Assembly: GCF_004353895.1 (NCBI RefSeq)
Contig: NZ_SMOG01000011.1
Span: 1 to 44,046, forward strand
DNA from: Candidatus Syntrophosphaera thermopropionivorans
GTDB lineage: Bacteria > Cloacimonadota > Cloacimonadia > Cloacimonadales > Cloacimonadaceae
Reading direction: 5' to 3'
Length of the DNA: 44,046 nucleotides
Shown here piece by piece: positions 31,985 through 40,704 of the stretch. The first letter of the stretch is position 1. Each line of letters begins with the position of its first letter. The notes under the pieces are model-generated. The model ran no database searches. It had not been told where the DNA came from and was given only the letters and a program-made list of their open reading frames with translations. The translations under genes were made by a program, and so were the position numbers.

Positions 31985-33274
31985 ATGAGAGTATCGCAAT
32001 ATTTATACAATCACACAATGATAGATAAAACCCTATTATATAACACGTTAAACAAGTCCCTATTGATGGTGGACAGATCTCTATCAAGAAGCCAGATAGA
32101 AGATCCCGCTAGCTTCTCAGAGAGTGAGTTAGAAACCCTATATGAATTTGAGTGTTTTGTTAATGATGACTATAATGAAACTGAAGCAGCCAGACAAAGA
32201 CTGGCAGGTCATTGGGATAAAGAAAAGACTGTAGAGTTCATTATCCATGTTACCAATAGATGTAACTGCCAATGTGTTTATTGCTATGAAACTGGGATAT
32301 ATCGGAAACCAATCATGTTCGACAACCTTGCTATATTGGATAGCTTTTTGTGTGAGTGCAAACTATCTTCTTTATACGAAAATGCCTCTCTTTCTTTTCA
32401 CGGAGGAGAACCTTCATTGTATCCTGATATTATGGTTTCATTATACAATGTCATTAAAAAGTTTTATCCCCGAACTCAGTCAACTATGGTTTCAAATGGA
32501 GTTTTATTACACACCCCAAAGGTTTTACAAGCCTTACAAGAAGTAAATCTAAAAAAAGTTCTTATAACCATAGATGGTCACCGGGATATTCACGATAAAA
32601 GACGCCCCTTAAAAACCAGAGGGTCATCGTTTGATAACATTATGCATTCTCTAGAAGCCTTGAGGGAAGCAAATATCCCTATACATATATCTATCAACAT
32701 TGACAAGGCAAACTATCGTGAAATCGACTATGTTTATGAGGAAATTATCAAGAAGTACGCCCCAAAAGATTTTTATATTGCCAAGGTATGTTCTGGCGAG
32801 CAGAATCATTATACTGATTGTCTTTCCGATTCAGAGTATGATGAGATTATTACAGATTTCTACACTCGGCATAACCTTGTCAGCAATGGAAATAATGATC
32901 TTTATGAGGAATATTTCGGTACTTTCCTTTGTTCAGCTAAATCGAAGAATGTACTGATAATTGACAGTTTTGGAGATGTTTATAGTTGTATAAGTCTAAC
33001 AGGTGATAAGAGATACACAATGGGAAACATCAAAGACGGGTTTAATTTAATAAAAATGCGCATGGAAGCATATATGAGTAATGTTTTTTCCAGTTCATGT
33101 AGGACATGCATGTATCTACCGATGTGTTATGGTGGTTGCCAATTGGGAAAATTGACAATGGAAGACAACCAAGGATGTCCCAAGAAACGTTTTGATAAAA
33201 TATTACCGAGAGTTTTAGAATGGAAATTGATCAAGCAATTAAACTCCAGTCCCTATATAAAAATTACAGAGTAA
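31985..33274 (+). CDS. radical SAM/SPASM peptide maturase
   Basis: A 429-residue iron-sulfur enzyme. The N-terminal 80 residues (LLYNTLNKSLLMVD pattern) resemble the peptide-handling lead of SPASM maturases. The radical SAM core has CNCQCVYC, i.e. Cys93-x3-Cys97-x2-Cys100, for the SAM-binding 4Fe-4S cluster, and GGEP at 140-143. The C-terminal SPASM domain has the complete seven-cysteine pattern: C-x13-G-x4-C, then C-x2-C-x5-C-x3-C (in SCRTCMYLPMCYGGC), then a last Cys near 398. It should hold two auxiliary clusters. Such enzymes install thioether or C-C bonds in short peptides, and the 39-residue peptide just upstream is the obvious substrate. AAGGAG lies 6 bases before the start. Its last 55 bases overlap the ABC ATPase gene. 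Confidence 0.93.
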   Translation: MRVSQYLYNHTMIDKTLLYNTLNKSLLMVDRSLSRSQIEDPASFSESELETLYEFECFVNDDYNETEAARQRLAGHWDKEKTVEFIIHVTNRCNCQCVYCYETGIYRKPIMFDNLAILDSFLCECKLSSLYENASLSFHGGEPSLYPDIMVSLYNVIKKFYPRTQSTMVSNGVLLHTPKVLQALQEVNLKKVLITIDGHRDIHDKRRPLKTRGSSFDNIMHSLEALREANIPIHISINIDKANYREIDYVYEEIIKKYAPKDFYIAKVCSGEQNHYTDCLSDSEYDEIITDFYTRHNLVSNGNNDLYEEYFGTFLCSAKSKNVLIIDSFGDVYSCISLTGDKRYTMGNIKDGFNLIKMRMEAYMSNVFSSSCRTCMYLPMCYGGCQLGKLTMEDNQGCPKKRFDKILPRVLEWKLIKQLNSSPYIKITE

Positions 33275-34173
33275 AGACATCTGTATCGTTATTCAAACCA
33301 AATTTTAAGGATATTGCTGCTATTCGGGGGGTATCGTTTATTCATGACATGAAGCAAAACTTAGGTATTTTTGGTAAAAATGGAGCAGGTAAAACTACTC
33401 TAATAAAATTACTTACTGGTATTTTGCCCCCTACTTCAGGTGAAATCAAAGTTCTGGGATTTATTCCTTATAAGTTGAAAAAAGAGTTTAAAAAACAGAT
33501 TGGTCTTTTTCAGGGTGGTAAGGGACAATTGATATGGGATATTCCAGCAATTCAGTCTTTAGAGCTTTCTCGCTACATTTATGGTTATAGTAAAGATGAA
33601 TTTTTGCAAAGGTTAGCTGATTTCAGTAAAGCTTTGGATATTGGTGATGAATTAAATCAGCCTTTAAGAAATATGAGTTTAGGTCAAAGATGTAAGATGG
33701 AATTAATGTTTAGCTTTCTTCATCTTCCCCGCTTAGTTTTTCTGGATGAACCCACTTCCGGTCTGGATATTATTACGCGCAGTAATCTTAGAAGTTTTAT
33801 TAATTACTGTCATCAGCAATATGGCATCTGTTTTGTTATTTCCAGTCATAATGTTAAAGATATAACGGATTGTTGTAAAAGCTGCATTATTCTGGATAAA
33901 GGTCATATTTTGTATCAAGGTGATACTAATTACCTTCTGGAAAAATATCAATACGATATCATTTCTATCAATGTTGATTCGGAAGATATGGCAAAGGAGA
34001 TATCCAGCAAGTTTGATGGAAAGCTCAATGGTTCTCAAGTGATTTTGGAAACAAGTAGTAGTGATACTGATGAAGTCATTACTCAACTTCTTTCACAGTA
34101 TAATATAGGCGCTTTCAAATTGAAAAGAAAAGATACGGAAGATATTTTCACAGAGATACTGAAAAATGAGTAG
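33220..34173 (+). CDS. ABC-2 type transporter ATP-binding protein
   Basis: A 317-residue ABC ATPase: Walker A GKNGAGKTT (52-60), signature MSLGQR (a common variant of LSGGQ in ABC-2 exporters), Walker B LVFLDEPTSGLD, and H-loop SSH. About 80 residues follow the ATPase core. It starts inside the maturase gene (55-base overlap, different frame). The next start lies within its own last 8 bases, so ATPase and permeases are coupled to the maturase. It probably powers export of the modified peptide across the inner membrane; self-immunity is an alternative. Confidence 0.92.
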   Translation: MEIDQAIKLQSLYKNYRVKTSVSLFKPNFKDIAAIRGVSFIHDMKQNLGIFGKNGAGKTTLIKLLTGILPPTSGEIKVLGFIPYKLKKEFKKQIGLFQGGKGQLIWDIPAIQSLELSRYIYGYSKDEFLQRLADFSKALDIGDELNQPLRNMSLGQRCKMELMFSFLHLPRLVFLDEPTSGLDIITRSNLRSFINYCHQQYGICFVISSHNVKDITDCCKSCIILDKGHILYQGDTNYLLEKYQYDIISINVDSEDMAKEISSKFDGKLNGSQVILETSSSDTDEVITQLLSQYNIGAFKLKRKDTEDIFTEILKNE

Positions 34174-34960
34174 TTATTATATTGGACTGGGCAAACAAAC
34201 CATAAAAGAAGCAATGGCATATCGGACTAATTTTATTTTAAGTTTTCTGGTAATATTAATCCCTCTTGCCGGTGAATTACTTCTGGCTAAATTTGTCTAT
34301 ACTAAAGGTTATCAGATTGGAACCTGGCAATTAAATCACCTTCTATTATACTATATTTCAGCCACAGTAGCAAGTGAATTCTTTGCTATTGGAACCTGGT
34401 GGGACATTGGAAATGATATTAAATATGGAGGTTTAAATTATCATTTGATAAGACCCTATAGTTATTTCTGGCATAATTTTGTAGTCTACTACTCTTTAAA
34501 ATTGGTTTTTATAGTTTTTGCTCTAATTATTGCCTACTTTGCAATGGTGATATTTAGTGGCAATTTTATTCCCGATATTCAGCTACTTAGTCTTTTGCAA
34601 TTTTTCATCTTAGCATTAATAGTGGCACCTCTTGCTTTTCTCATAACCTTCTGTTTATCCATACTAACATTTTTCTTTATGGATATTGATTTCATTTCTA
34701 AGATACTGGGAGTGTTACTTCCTTTTATTTCCGGAAATATACTGCCACTGGATATTTTCCCTGCAACCATTCGGGAAATTCTAATTAAACTTCCTTCTGC
34801 TTATCTGGTATATTATCCTTCCTGTATCCTATCCGGAAACTATAGCTGGAAAGAATTTTCCTGGATATTAATAGAAGCTTTAATCTGGCTTCTTATTTTC
34901 TGGATTTTTACTTCAATTTTATGGTTTAGAGGACGAAAAATATATGAGGCAACAGGATGA
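34166..34960 (+). CDS. ABC-2 family permease (PF06182-like), first subunit
   Basis: A 264-residue inner-membrane protein with about six hydrophobic segments. It carries the family features TIKEAMAYRTNFILSF near the N-terminus and DIKYGGLNYHLIRPYSYFWH in the loop after the second helix; the G-x-L-x-x-x-L-I-R/K-P pattern is shared by both subunits here. It overlaps the ATPase by 8 bases and the second permease by 4. It likely forms a heterodimer with the next gene product. Confidence 0.88.
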   Translation: MSSYYIGLGKQTIKEAMAYRTNFILSFLVILIPLAGELLLAKFVYTKGYQIGTWQLNHLLLYYISATVASEFFAIGTWWDIGNDIKYGGLNYHLIRPYSYFWHNFVVYYSLKLVFIVFALIIAYFAMVIFSGNFIPDIQLLSLLQFFILALIVAPLAFLITFCLSILTFFFMDIDFISKILGVLLPFISGNILPLDIFPATIREILIKLPSAYLVYYPSCILSGNYSWKEFSWILIEALIWLLIFWIFTSILWFRGRKIYEATG

Positions 34961-35748
34961 AAGATTATCTTCAATACTATTTAAAGTCCAATCTTCTGGG
35001 AATAAAACGAATAGCATATTTTTCTAAAAGTTTCATTCTGGAAATATGTGCTGATATAATTAATATCATATTTGCCCTACTTTTTTATCAGATACTGTAT
35101 CTGAATGTGGGAAAAGGTCTGGGAATACCTATTAGTGACCTTTTTATTCTTGTTTTATCGGTAAAATTAACTGGAGATTTGTATAATCTATTTTTTGGTG
35201 CAGGAGTGCAATCTTTGCCCTATCACATCCAATATGGAACCCTGGATGGACTTTTGATAAAACCTTTTAATATCTTTTTCTTAATGTATTTAAGTAAGTT
35301 AAATTGGAAATGTCTGGCGAATCTAATAATTGATATATTTCTCTTTATGATTTTGATTATTAAATATACAATAGATATTTCTTTAGTGAGTGTTCTTAGT
35401 TATTTGGCGATGATTTGTTTTGCCACTCTGATTTTTACCGCTTTTAATATTCTGATTTATCTTGGTTCTATTATATTTGTTCGTCTGGATGCTTTTATTT
35501 CCTTAATATCTTCGTTTTTTTCACTTTCCACTTTTCCAGCAGCAATTTTTCGGAATAGAATACTTAGATGGGTTTTCACTTACTTAATACCCGTCATAGT
35601 AATAGGCAATTTTCCCTTAATGGCAATCAGAGAAGAACAAAAAGGTTCTTTATTTTTAATAGTAATCATTATTACTCTTTTATTTTCTTATCTTGCCTAT
35701 TGGGGCACAATATCTATGTTAAAGCATTATAAAAGTGCTTCTTCTTGA
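34957..35748 (+). CDS. ABC-2 family permease (PF06182-like), second subunit
   Basis: A 263-residue paralogue-like partner of the previous protein, with about six membrane spans and the matching loop QYGTLDGLLIKPFNIFFLMY. It starts in an ATGA overlap with the first permease. Two different permeases plus one ATPase is the normal make-up of this exporter group. The next gene, an outer-membrane barrel, follows after 22 bases. Confidence 0.88.
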   Translation: MKDYLQYYLKSNLLGIKRIAYFSKSFILEICADIINIIFALLFYQILYLNVGKGLGIPISDLFILVLSVKLTGDLYNLFFGAGVQSLPYHIQYGTLDGLLIKPFNIFFLMYLSKLNWKCLANLIIDIFLFMILIIKYTIDISLVSVLSYLAMICFATLIFTAFNILIYLGSIIFVRLDAFISLISSFFSLSTFPAAIFRNRILRWVFTYLIPVIVIGNFPLMAIREEQKGSLFLIVIIITLLFSYLAYWGTISMLKHYKSASS

Positions 35749-35770
35749 ACTAATATTTAAGGATTGAACA

Positions 35771-37918
35771 ATGAAAAAAGTATTTATCTGTAGCATTCTT
35801 ATGGCTATTATGTTTTTTTATCTGCAAGCCATAGAGGTTCCTTATTCCCGCGAACCAGTATTAGAAGAAAGTAATCTCATTGATGATTTTGTAAGAATTG
35901 ATCCAGATGATTTAATGCCTGAATCTTTAAAAACAAAAGCCTGGATTTGGCAAGACGATAATAAACTGATGATTCACTTTCGTTGTGCTATAAATGAGAC
36001 TTTTGCGACTGGTTATTCAGCAAGAAGAGATGAATATATAGGAGCTGATTATATTAGAGTTCAGCTAATTACAATGCCTGATACTTATTTTTCTTATGTT
36101 TTTATGGCTTATCCAGGTGGACATTTAGTAGATGGAATCAGAAGAGAAGATATGAATATAGATAATCAATGGAATAGTAATTATTCTTATGAATCTTCTT
36201 ATAATGATTCCTTATGGAATGTTACTTTCACAATTCCTTTAGGTTCCCTACGTTTTCGGAATACAGTTCCTTATCACTTTTATTTAATTCTTACCCGTTA
36301 TAATCAAGCTTCAAATGAGACCTATAGCAGTCCTTATGCTCATATCAAGCAGAAAAGAAACTACTTTTATAGTGCTCATGAAATTATCCTTCATCAACCA
36401 ATTACTAAGGATATTGATTTAAAAATAAAACCCTATTTTGTTAAAAGCTACGACTTAGTCAATAAAACCACCAGTTTTGACCCTGATATGTTGGGGGTAG
36501 ATATAGCTTTCAAACCAGCTTCAGAAATGAATGTAAAATTGAGTATAAATCCAGATTTTTCCGATGTGCCTCCGGATGATGCAATGAATATTTATAATTT
36601 GGATATTCCTTATTTATATGAAGAAAATCGGTTTTTCTTTATTGAAGATATGGATGCATTTGGAGTTGATAACACCGTATTTTATTCTCGCAATATAAAT
36701 AAACCTACTTTTGCCTATAAAGCCACTGGAACCTCAGGAAAAAATAAATGGGGAATTTTGGGTGCTTTTGATGAAAAAGTTATGCAAGATGGACAGATTA
36801 TTAATTATGATGATTACTTCCAGATAATATCTTTTATTCCTAAATTTGCCCATATTACTTTAGGCAATGCTCTTGTAAGCAGAACCAATAAGGGTTACTA
36901 TAATCACCTTTATAACGGAAATTATGATATACAACTGACGGATAAACTTCTTCTTAAATCATCAGTGATAGGAAGTATTAGAAAAGACGAGCAAGCTGAA
37001 GAAAATTCCATAAAAAAAGGATATTTTGCCGATTGCTCGTTGAATTATTACCCTGGTAACTTTGATAATTCTATATATTATTCCAGGACCAGTAAAGATA
37101 TTTATGCCGATGCTGGATATCTTTATTATAAAAACCGTCAATGCTATGGTATTTCTTCTTCCTGGACTTCAAAACCGGGCTATGGTTTCTTAAAAAAAAT
37201 GACGAGTTTTCTAAGTGTTGATTTTAGTGATTGGTTCCATAATAATGAGACCTCTTCAGAATGTGCACTTTACGGAAATTTAATCTTTGATTTAAAGCCA
37301 AAGTTAAGAGTAAATCTGCAGGCAAATTATGGAAATATCTTTGATGACTTCTGGCAAGAGCATTATTACTATGAAATTAATAGTACTATAACTCTGGATA
37401 AATGGACCTGGTTTTATGTTGCTGTCAATCTTGGAAATGCCAATACTTTAATTTATACATTGAATGAAACTTATCAACAAAATAGATTAATCACTTATAT
37501 ACAGGGTTATCTTGCCCAAAAATTTTTCTATTCATTAAGCTGGAATTTTAACAAATATGATTATCCCCGAAACAATATAGTTGATTATGGTTCAGGTCCA
37601 ATAGAAGTCCAACTGGATGATCAATACTCTGTTATTAATGCCAAAATTCAATATAATCCAAATCTCTATTTAGGCATCACTACAGGTCTTGGTTTTAGTA
37701 ATTATGAAAGTGAAGAAGTTTTCTCTCATATTAGCTATTATGCGAATCTTAGATATGAATTTAAACGAAATTGCTTTTTCTATATGGGCTATAAAACTAA
37801 CCAGACTCAAGTGGAAAGATTTTCTTCTACTGATATTTTAGGTAGATTTACTAAAGATACGGCGACCTTTTTTGTGAAAGTATCTATTACAATCCCCTCA
37901 GAAATCAACTATAACTGA
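35771..37918 (+). CDS. DUF5916-like outer-membrane beta-barrel protein
   Basis: A 715-residue protein with a signal peptide (MKKVFICSILMAIMFFYLQA). Residues about 25-200 look like a family-9 carbohydrate-binding-type beta sandwich (AWIWQDDNKLMIHFRC, WNVTFTIPLGSLRF). The rest is a beta barrel of the DUF5916 type, recognised by the IDLKIKPYF-like strand, the NPDFSDV strand and YEENRFFFIEDMDAFG (family ENRPFFLE motif). AAGGA lies 7 bases before the start and the permease ends 22 bases earlier, so it belongs to the same operon. Function of the family is unproven. Here an outer-membrane step in export of the modified peptide is a reasonable guess; incidental co-location is possible. Confidence 0.78.
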   Translation: MKKVFICSILMAIMFFYLQAIEVPYSREPVLEESNLIDDFVRIDPDDLMPESLKTKAWIWQDDNKLMIHFRCAINETFATGYSARRDEYIGADYIRVQLITMPDTYFSYVFMAYPGGHLVDGIRREDMNIDNQWNSNYSYESSYNDSLWNVTFTIPLGSLRFRNTVPYHFYLILTRYNQASNETYSSPYAHIKQKRNYFYSAHEIILHQPITKDIDLKIKPYFVKSYDLVNKTTSFDPDMLGVDIAFKPASEMNVKLSINPDFSDVPPDDAMNIYNLDIPYLYEENRFFFIEDMDAFGVDNTVFYSRNINKPTFAYKATGTSGKNKWGILGAFDEKVMQDGQIINYDDYFQIISFIPKFAHITLGNALVSRTNKGYYNHLYNGNYDIQLTDKLLLKSSVIGSIRKDEQAEENSIKKGYFADCSLNYYPGNFDNSIYYSRTSKDIYADAGYLYYKNRQCYGISSSWTSKPGYGFLKKMTSFLSVDFSDWFHNNETSSECALYGNLIFDLKPKLRVNLQANYGNIFDDFWQEHYYYEINSTITLDKWTWFYVAVNLGNANTLIYTLNETYQQNRLITYIQGYLAQKFFYSLSWNFNKYDYPRNNIVDYGSGPIEVQLDDQYSVINAKIQYNPNLYLGITTGLGFSNYESEEVFSHISYYANLRYEFKRNCFFYMGYKTNQTQVERFSSTDILGRFTKDTATFFVKVSITIPSEINYN

Positions 37919-37981
37919 AAAGATAATAACGGAAAAATATAAGACAAGATAACTGCTTATAATTTAACCAGAACGGGTTTT

Positions 37982-38500
37982 TTCTTAGGAGTCATAGATG
38001 TCCCCTTACGCAGGATCATAAATGTTCTTTTACACGGGGTCATAAACGTCCCCGTTTATGAAGCTCCGAAGGAGCTTGTTGTTAATAATTTATTAAAAAC
38101 TAAGATTTATATTCTTTGGCTATATAACAACTAAAGAAGAAAAGCCTTACGGCTTTGTGAGACGAGGACGTCTCACACCCATGGTGGAACGATGTCCTCA
38201 TCGTTTCAAACTCCGCAGGAGTTTTCTTTTTTGGGGTCATAAACGTCCTCGTTTATGAAGCTACGAAGGAGCTTGTTGTTAAAAGGTACTAAAAAAGCTA
38301 AGATTTATATTCTTTGTCTATATAACAACTCAAGAAAAAAAAGCCTTACGGCTTTGTGAGACGAGGACATCTCGCTACCCCTAGAAAAGCCTAACGGCTT
38401 TGTGAGACGAGGACGTCTCACACCCCTATAGCGGGGTCATAAATGTTCTCTTACACGGGGTCATAAACGTCCTCGTTTATGAAGCTCCGAAGGAGCTTGC
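37982..38500. repeat. modular palindromic repeat cluster, right copy
   Basis: About 520 bases with no gene, holding two to three tandem rounds of the units seen at 31140-31418. TCATAAACG/CGTTTATGA hairpins are at 38040, 38237 and 38461 (loops TCCC, TCCT, TCCT). AAGCTCC/GGAGCTT hairpins are at 38061, 38258 (one mismatch) and 38482. AAAGCC/GGCTTT hairpins are at 38141, 38340 and 38387. GTGAGACG/CGTCTCAC with loop AGGA is at 38157 and 38402, with a mismatched copy near 38357. AACGATG/CATCGTT is at 38188 and AAACTCC/GGAGTTT with loop GCA at 38208. The 65-base linker recurs twice. The remaining bases to 38796 are A+T-rich with nothing evident. Confidence 0.92.
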
Positions 38501-38796
38501 CTATTCTTTTCCCTTCCATATTATAGACCTTATCTATAAAGATATAAAAAAACCTTAACAAATTTCGCAAACAGAATTGAACTTAGATAAAGCAATCCCA
38601 TAAACCCCACCCCTTGTGTTTAATAATTATATCACCCTTACGGTAAAGGAAATTACAAGGAAAATGCTTTTCGCTTTTACTATACATTTAAATAGTAAGG
38701 AACATTGTTCTTTCTTATTTTAGATGCAAGGATTCATCTATAAAAAATCAGAAAGAATAATGCATTATTTCTTATATTCCTCTTTTTCAAGTTCTT

Positions 38797-40695
38797 TTAA
38801 TAGGCAAAAACTACTCCAGATTGAGGGAAAACCCATTCTTCAGGTTTGGTGGTCACAGTTATGATATTTTTAGAAGTGGTTATTTTTGGATATTTATTTT
38901 GACCGGCAAAAAAGGGAACGCATTCTATCTGTTTGAGAGTTTCGGGATAGGAAAAGCTAATTTGGACTCCGTGAGTAAGTTCTGTGATAAAGACACTTAA
39001 TTGATGAGAAGATTTAGGATAGAGGGTTAAGGTATTGATTTCATAGCGAACTTCCTGTCCGATAAGGTTTTTAAGTGCAGGATGAGAACAGCGAATTTCC
39101 ATTGCCTCTGATTTGAAATTTATTCTGGTTTCCAGTTCTATATCATTAACTTTTACGGAAGAAAGTTGAAAGGCAGAAGGATTAAGCTGGAAATTGCCAT
39201 CCATAAGCCAGCGATATTCCACCTCATTCCGTTTGAAATATTCCTTCAAAGCTTTATCTGAATTGGCACAGGCAACCAGGAAAAAGTCTCTTTGTAAAGT
39301 TTTTGAAAAGCTTAAAGTGGTCTCCGCTTTCCAATAATCCTTATCTGAACTTTCAATGAAAAGAATATGGTGACGGAAATCTTTACGATAACGAATATCC
39401 CTATCCTGATTATAAAAGAAGACCCGCAGAATTTCTCTAAAGATGAGTTCACTCATTTCTTCGCTATTAATTCTTTGAGCAATGGCAGACTGGATAATCT
39501 GATTTAATTTGGAATTAGGATAGTCACTGGAGACAAAATCTCTTCTGGATAAAGGAGCGGCAGTAACTAATCTTCCTTTTTCGTAATAATAGCGCTTAGC
39601 TCTGCGTCCTACCTGACAGAGAAGTTCATAGGAAGAACCGTTATATAGACTTACGAGATTTTCTACTCTAATATCATTGTGACCATTGCCTAAGAGGATA
39701 ACCTCAGTTCCATACTGTATTTCAGGAGCATCTGTGATGTCTACACAAATCATATCCATACTTACTTTTCCGATGACCGGACAGAGTTTGCCTGCAATAA
39801 GCACTTTTCCTTTATTAGAAAGCAGAAAATCATAGCCATCAGCATAACCAACTGGGATTACGGCATAACGGGTTTTGCGATGGGCTTTCCAAGTTTGATT
39901 ATACCCAACCGTTGCACCCTTGGGAATATCTTTTATCAGAATGACAGTGGATTTGAAAGTCATAACAGGTTTAAGTTCTATCTTCTCTTTCTGAGAAGGA
40001 TGAGTGTAGACCCCATAACTTAATATACCTAACCGACAAAGATTTCCCGAACTTCCCAGATCGTTAATGAGAGCAGAACTATTAGCTATATGAATCCATT
40101 CTGCTTGAACTTTATTCTTTTTTAGAACTTGTTTAAATCGTTCTTCCTGCATTTTACTGAATTCTGGGTCGCTTTCGGAAGAGGCAAAATGGGAAAAGAC
40201 ACTTTTCACTTCTAATTCAGCAGCATTCTGACAATATGACCAGAGTTCCGCAAAATCTTTTTCCAGAGCACCACTACGATGCATCCCGGAATCAAATTTC
40301 AAGCTAATTGGACATTTAACTTTTTGTTTAGCACAAAAGGAGACCAGAGCTTGCGCAAAAGAGAGCTCATTAACCGTAGGAATAAGTTTATACTCCAGAA
40401 TACCAGGAATTTCATCTATTAAAGAAGGCGAAAGAATAAGAATGGGAGCTTTACAACCTTCAATGCGTAAAAGCTTTCCTTCTTCCAAATTAGCTACTCC
40501 AAGAGCAGTGGCACCTTCTTTCAAGGCAGCTTGAGTTATTTCCCAAGCACCATGGCCATAGGCATCAGCCTTAACAACTTGAATAAACCCTTGCTCTGAT
40601 TTCAAAAAAGTTTTAAGCGCTTTCAGATTACTCCGGAAAGCATCCAGATCAATCTCTACCCAGCTTCGTTCCAGATTATTTTCTTTTTTATTCAA
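38797..40695 (-). CDS. alr: alanine racemase with long C-terminal extension
   Basis: This protein interconverts L- and D-alanine for peptidoglycan. Residues 1 to about 375 form a complete PLP racemase: Lys42 in VVKADAYGHG, DSGMHRSG, the second catalytic base in TVGYNQTW, VGYADGYD and VSMDMICVDITD. Usual length is about 370, but this protein has 632 residues. The extra 255 are unrecognised, mixed alpha/beta in look, with no signal or membrane segment (RHHILFIESSDKDYWKAETT in the middle, WVFPQSGVVFAY at the end). There is no stop or frameshift between the parts, so it is a true fusion. It follows the PhoH-like gene after 9 bases, probably one transcript. Confidence 0.93.
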   Translation of the reverse strand: MNKKENNLERSWVEIDLDAFRSNLKALKTFLKSEQGFIQVVKADAYGHGAWEITQAALKEGATALGVANLEEGKLLRIEGCKAPILILSPSLIDEIPGILEYKLIPTVNELSFAQALVSFCAKQKVKCPISLKFDSGMHRSGALEKDFAELWSYCQNAAELEVKSVFSHFASSESDPEFSKMQEERFKQVLKKNKVQAEWIHIANSSALINDLGSSGNLCRLGILSYGVYTHPSQKEKIELKPVMTFKSTVILIKDIPKGATVGYNQTWKAHRKTRYAVIPVGYADGYDFLLSNKGKVLIAGKLCPVIGKVSMDMICVDITDAPEIQYGTEVILLGNGHNDIRVENLVSLYNGSSYELLCQVGRRAKRYYYEKGRLVTAAPLSRRDFVSSDYPNSKLNQIIQSAIAQRINSEEMSELIFREILRVFFYNQDRDIRYRKDFRHHILFIESSDKDYWKAETTLSFSKTLQRDFFLVACANSDKALKEYFKRNEVEYRWLMDGNFQLNPSAFQLSSVKVNDIELETRINFKSEAMEIRCSHPALKNLIGQEVRYEINTLTLYPKSSHQLSVFITELTHGVQISFSYPETLKQIECVPFFAGQNKYPKITTSKNIITVTTKPEEWVFPQSGVVFAY

Positions 40696-40704
40696 GATTC
40701 AATC

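Noticed and set aside
37919-37990. Terminator after the DUF5916-like gene
   Set aside because: Only a 4-base AACC/GGTT pairing before a T run; too weak.
31140-38500. CRISPR array
   Set aside because: Units are varied hairpins in a fixed order, not identical repeats with unique spacers, and no cas gene is present.
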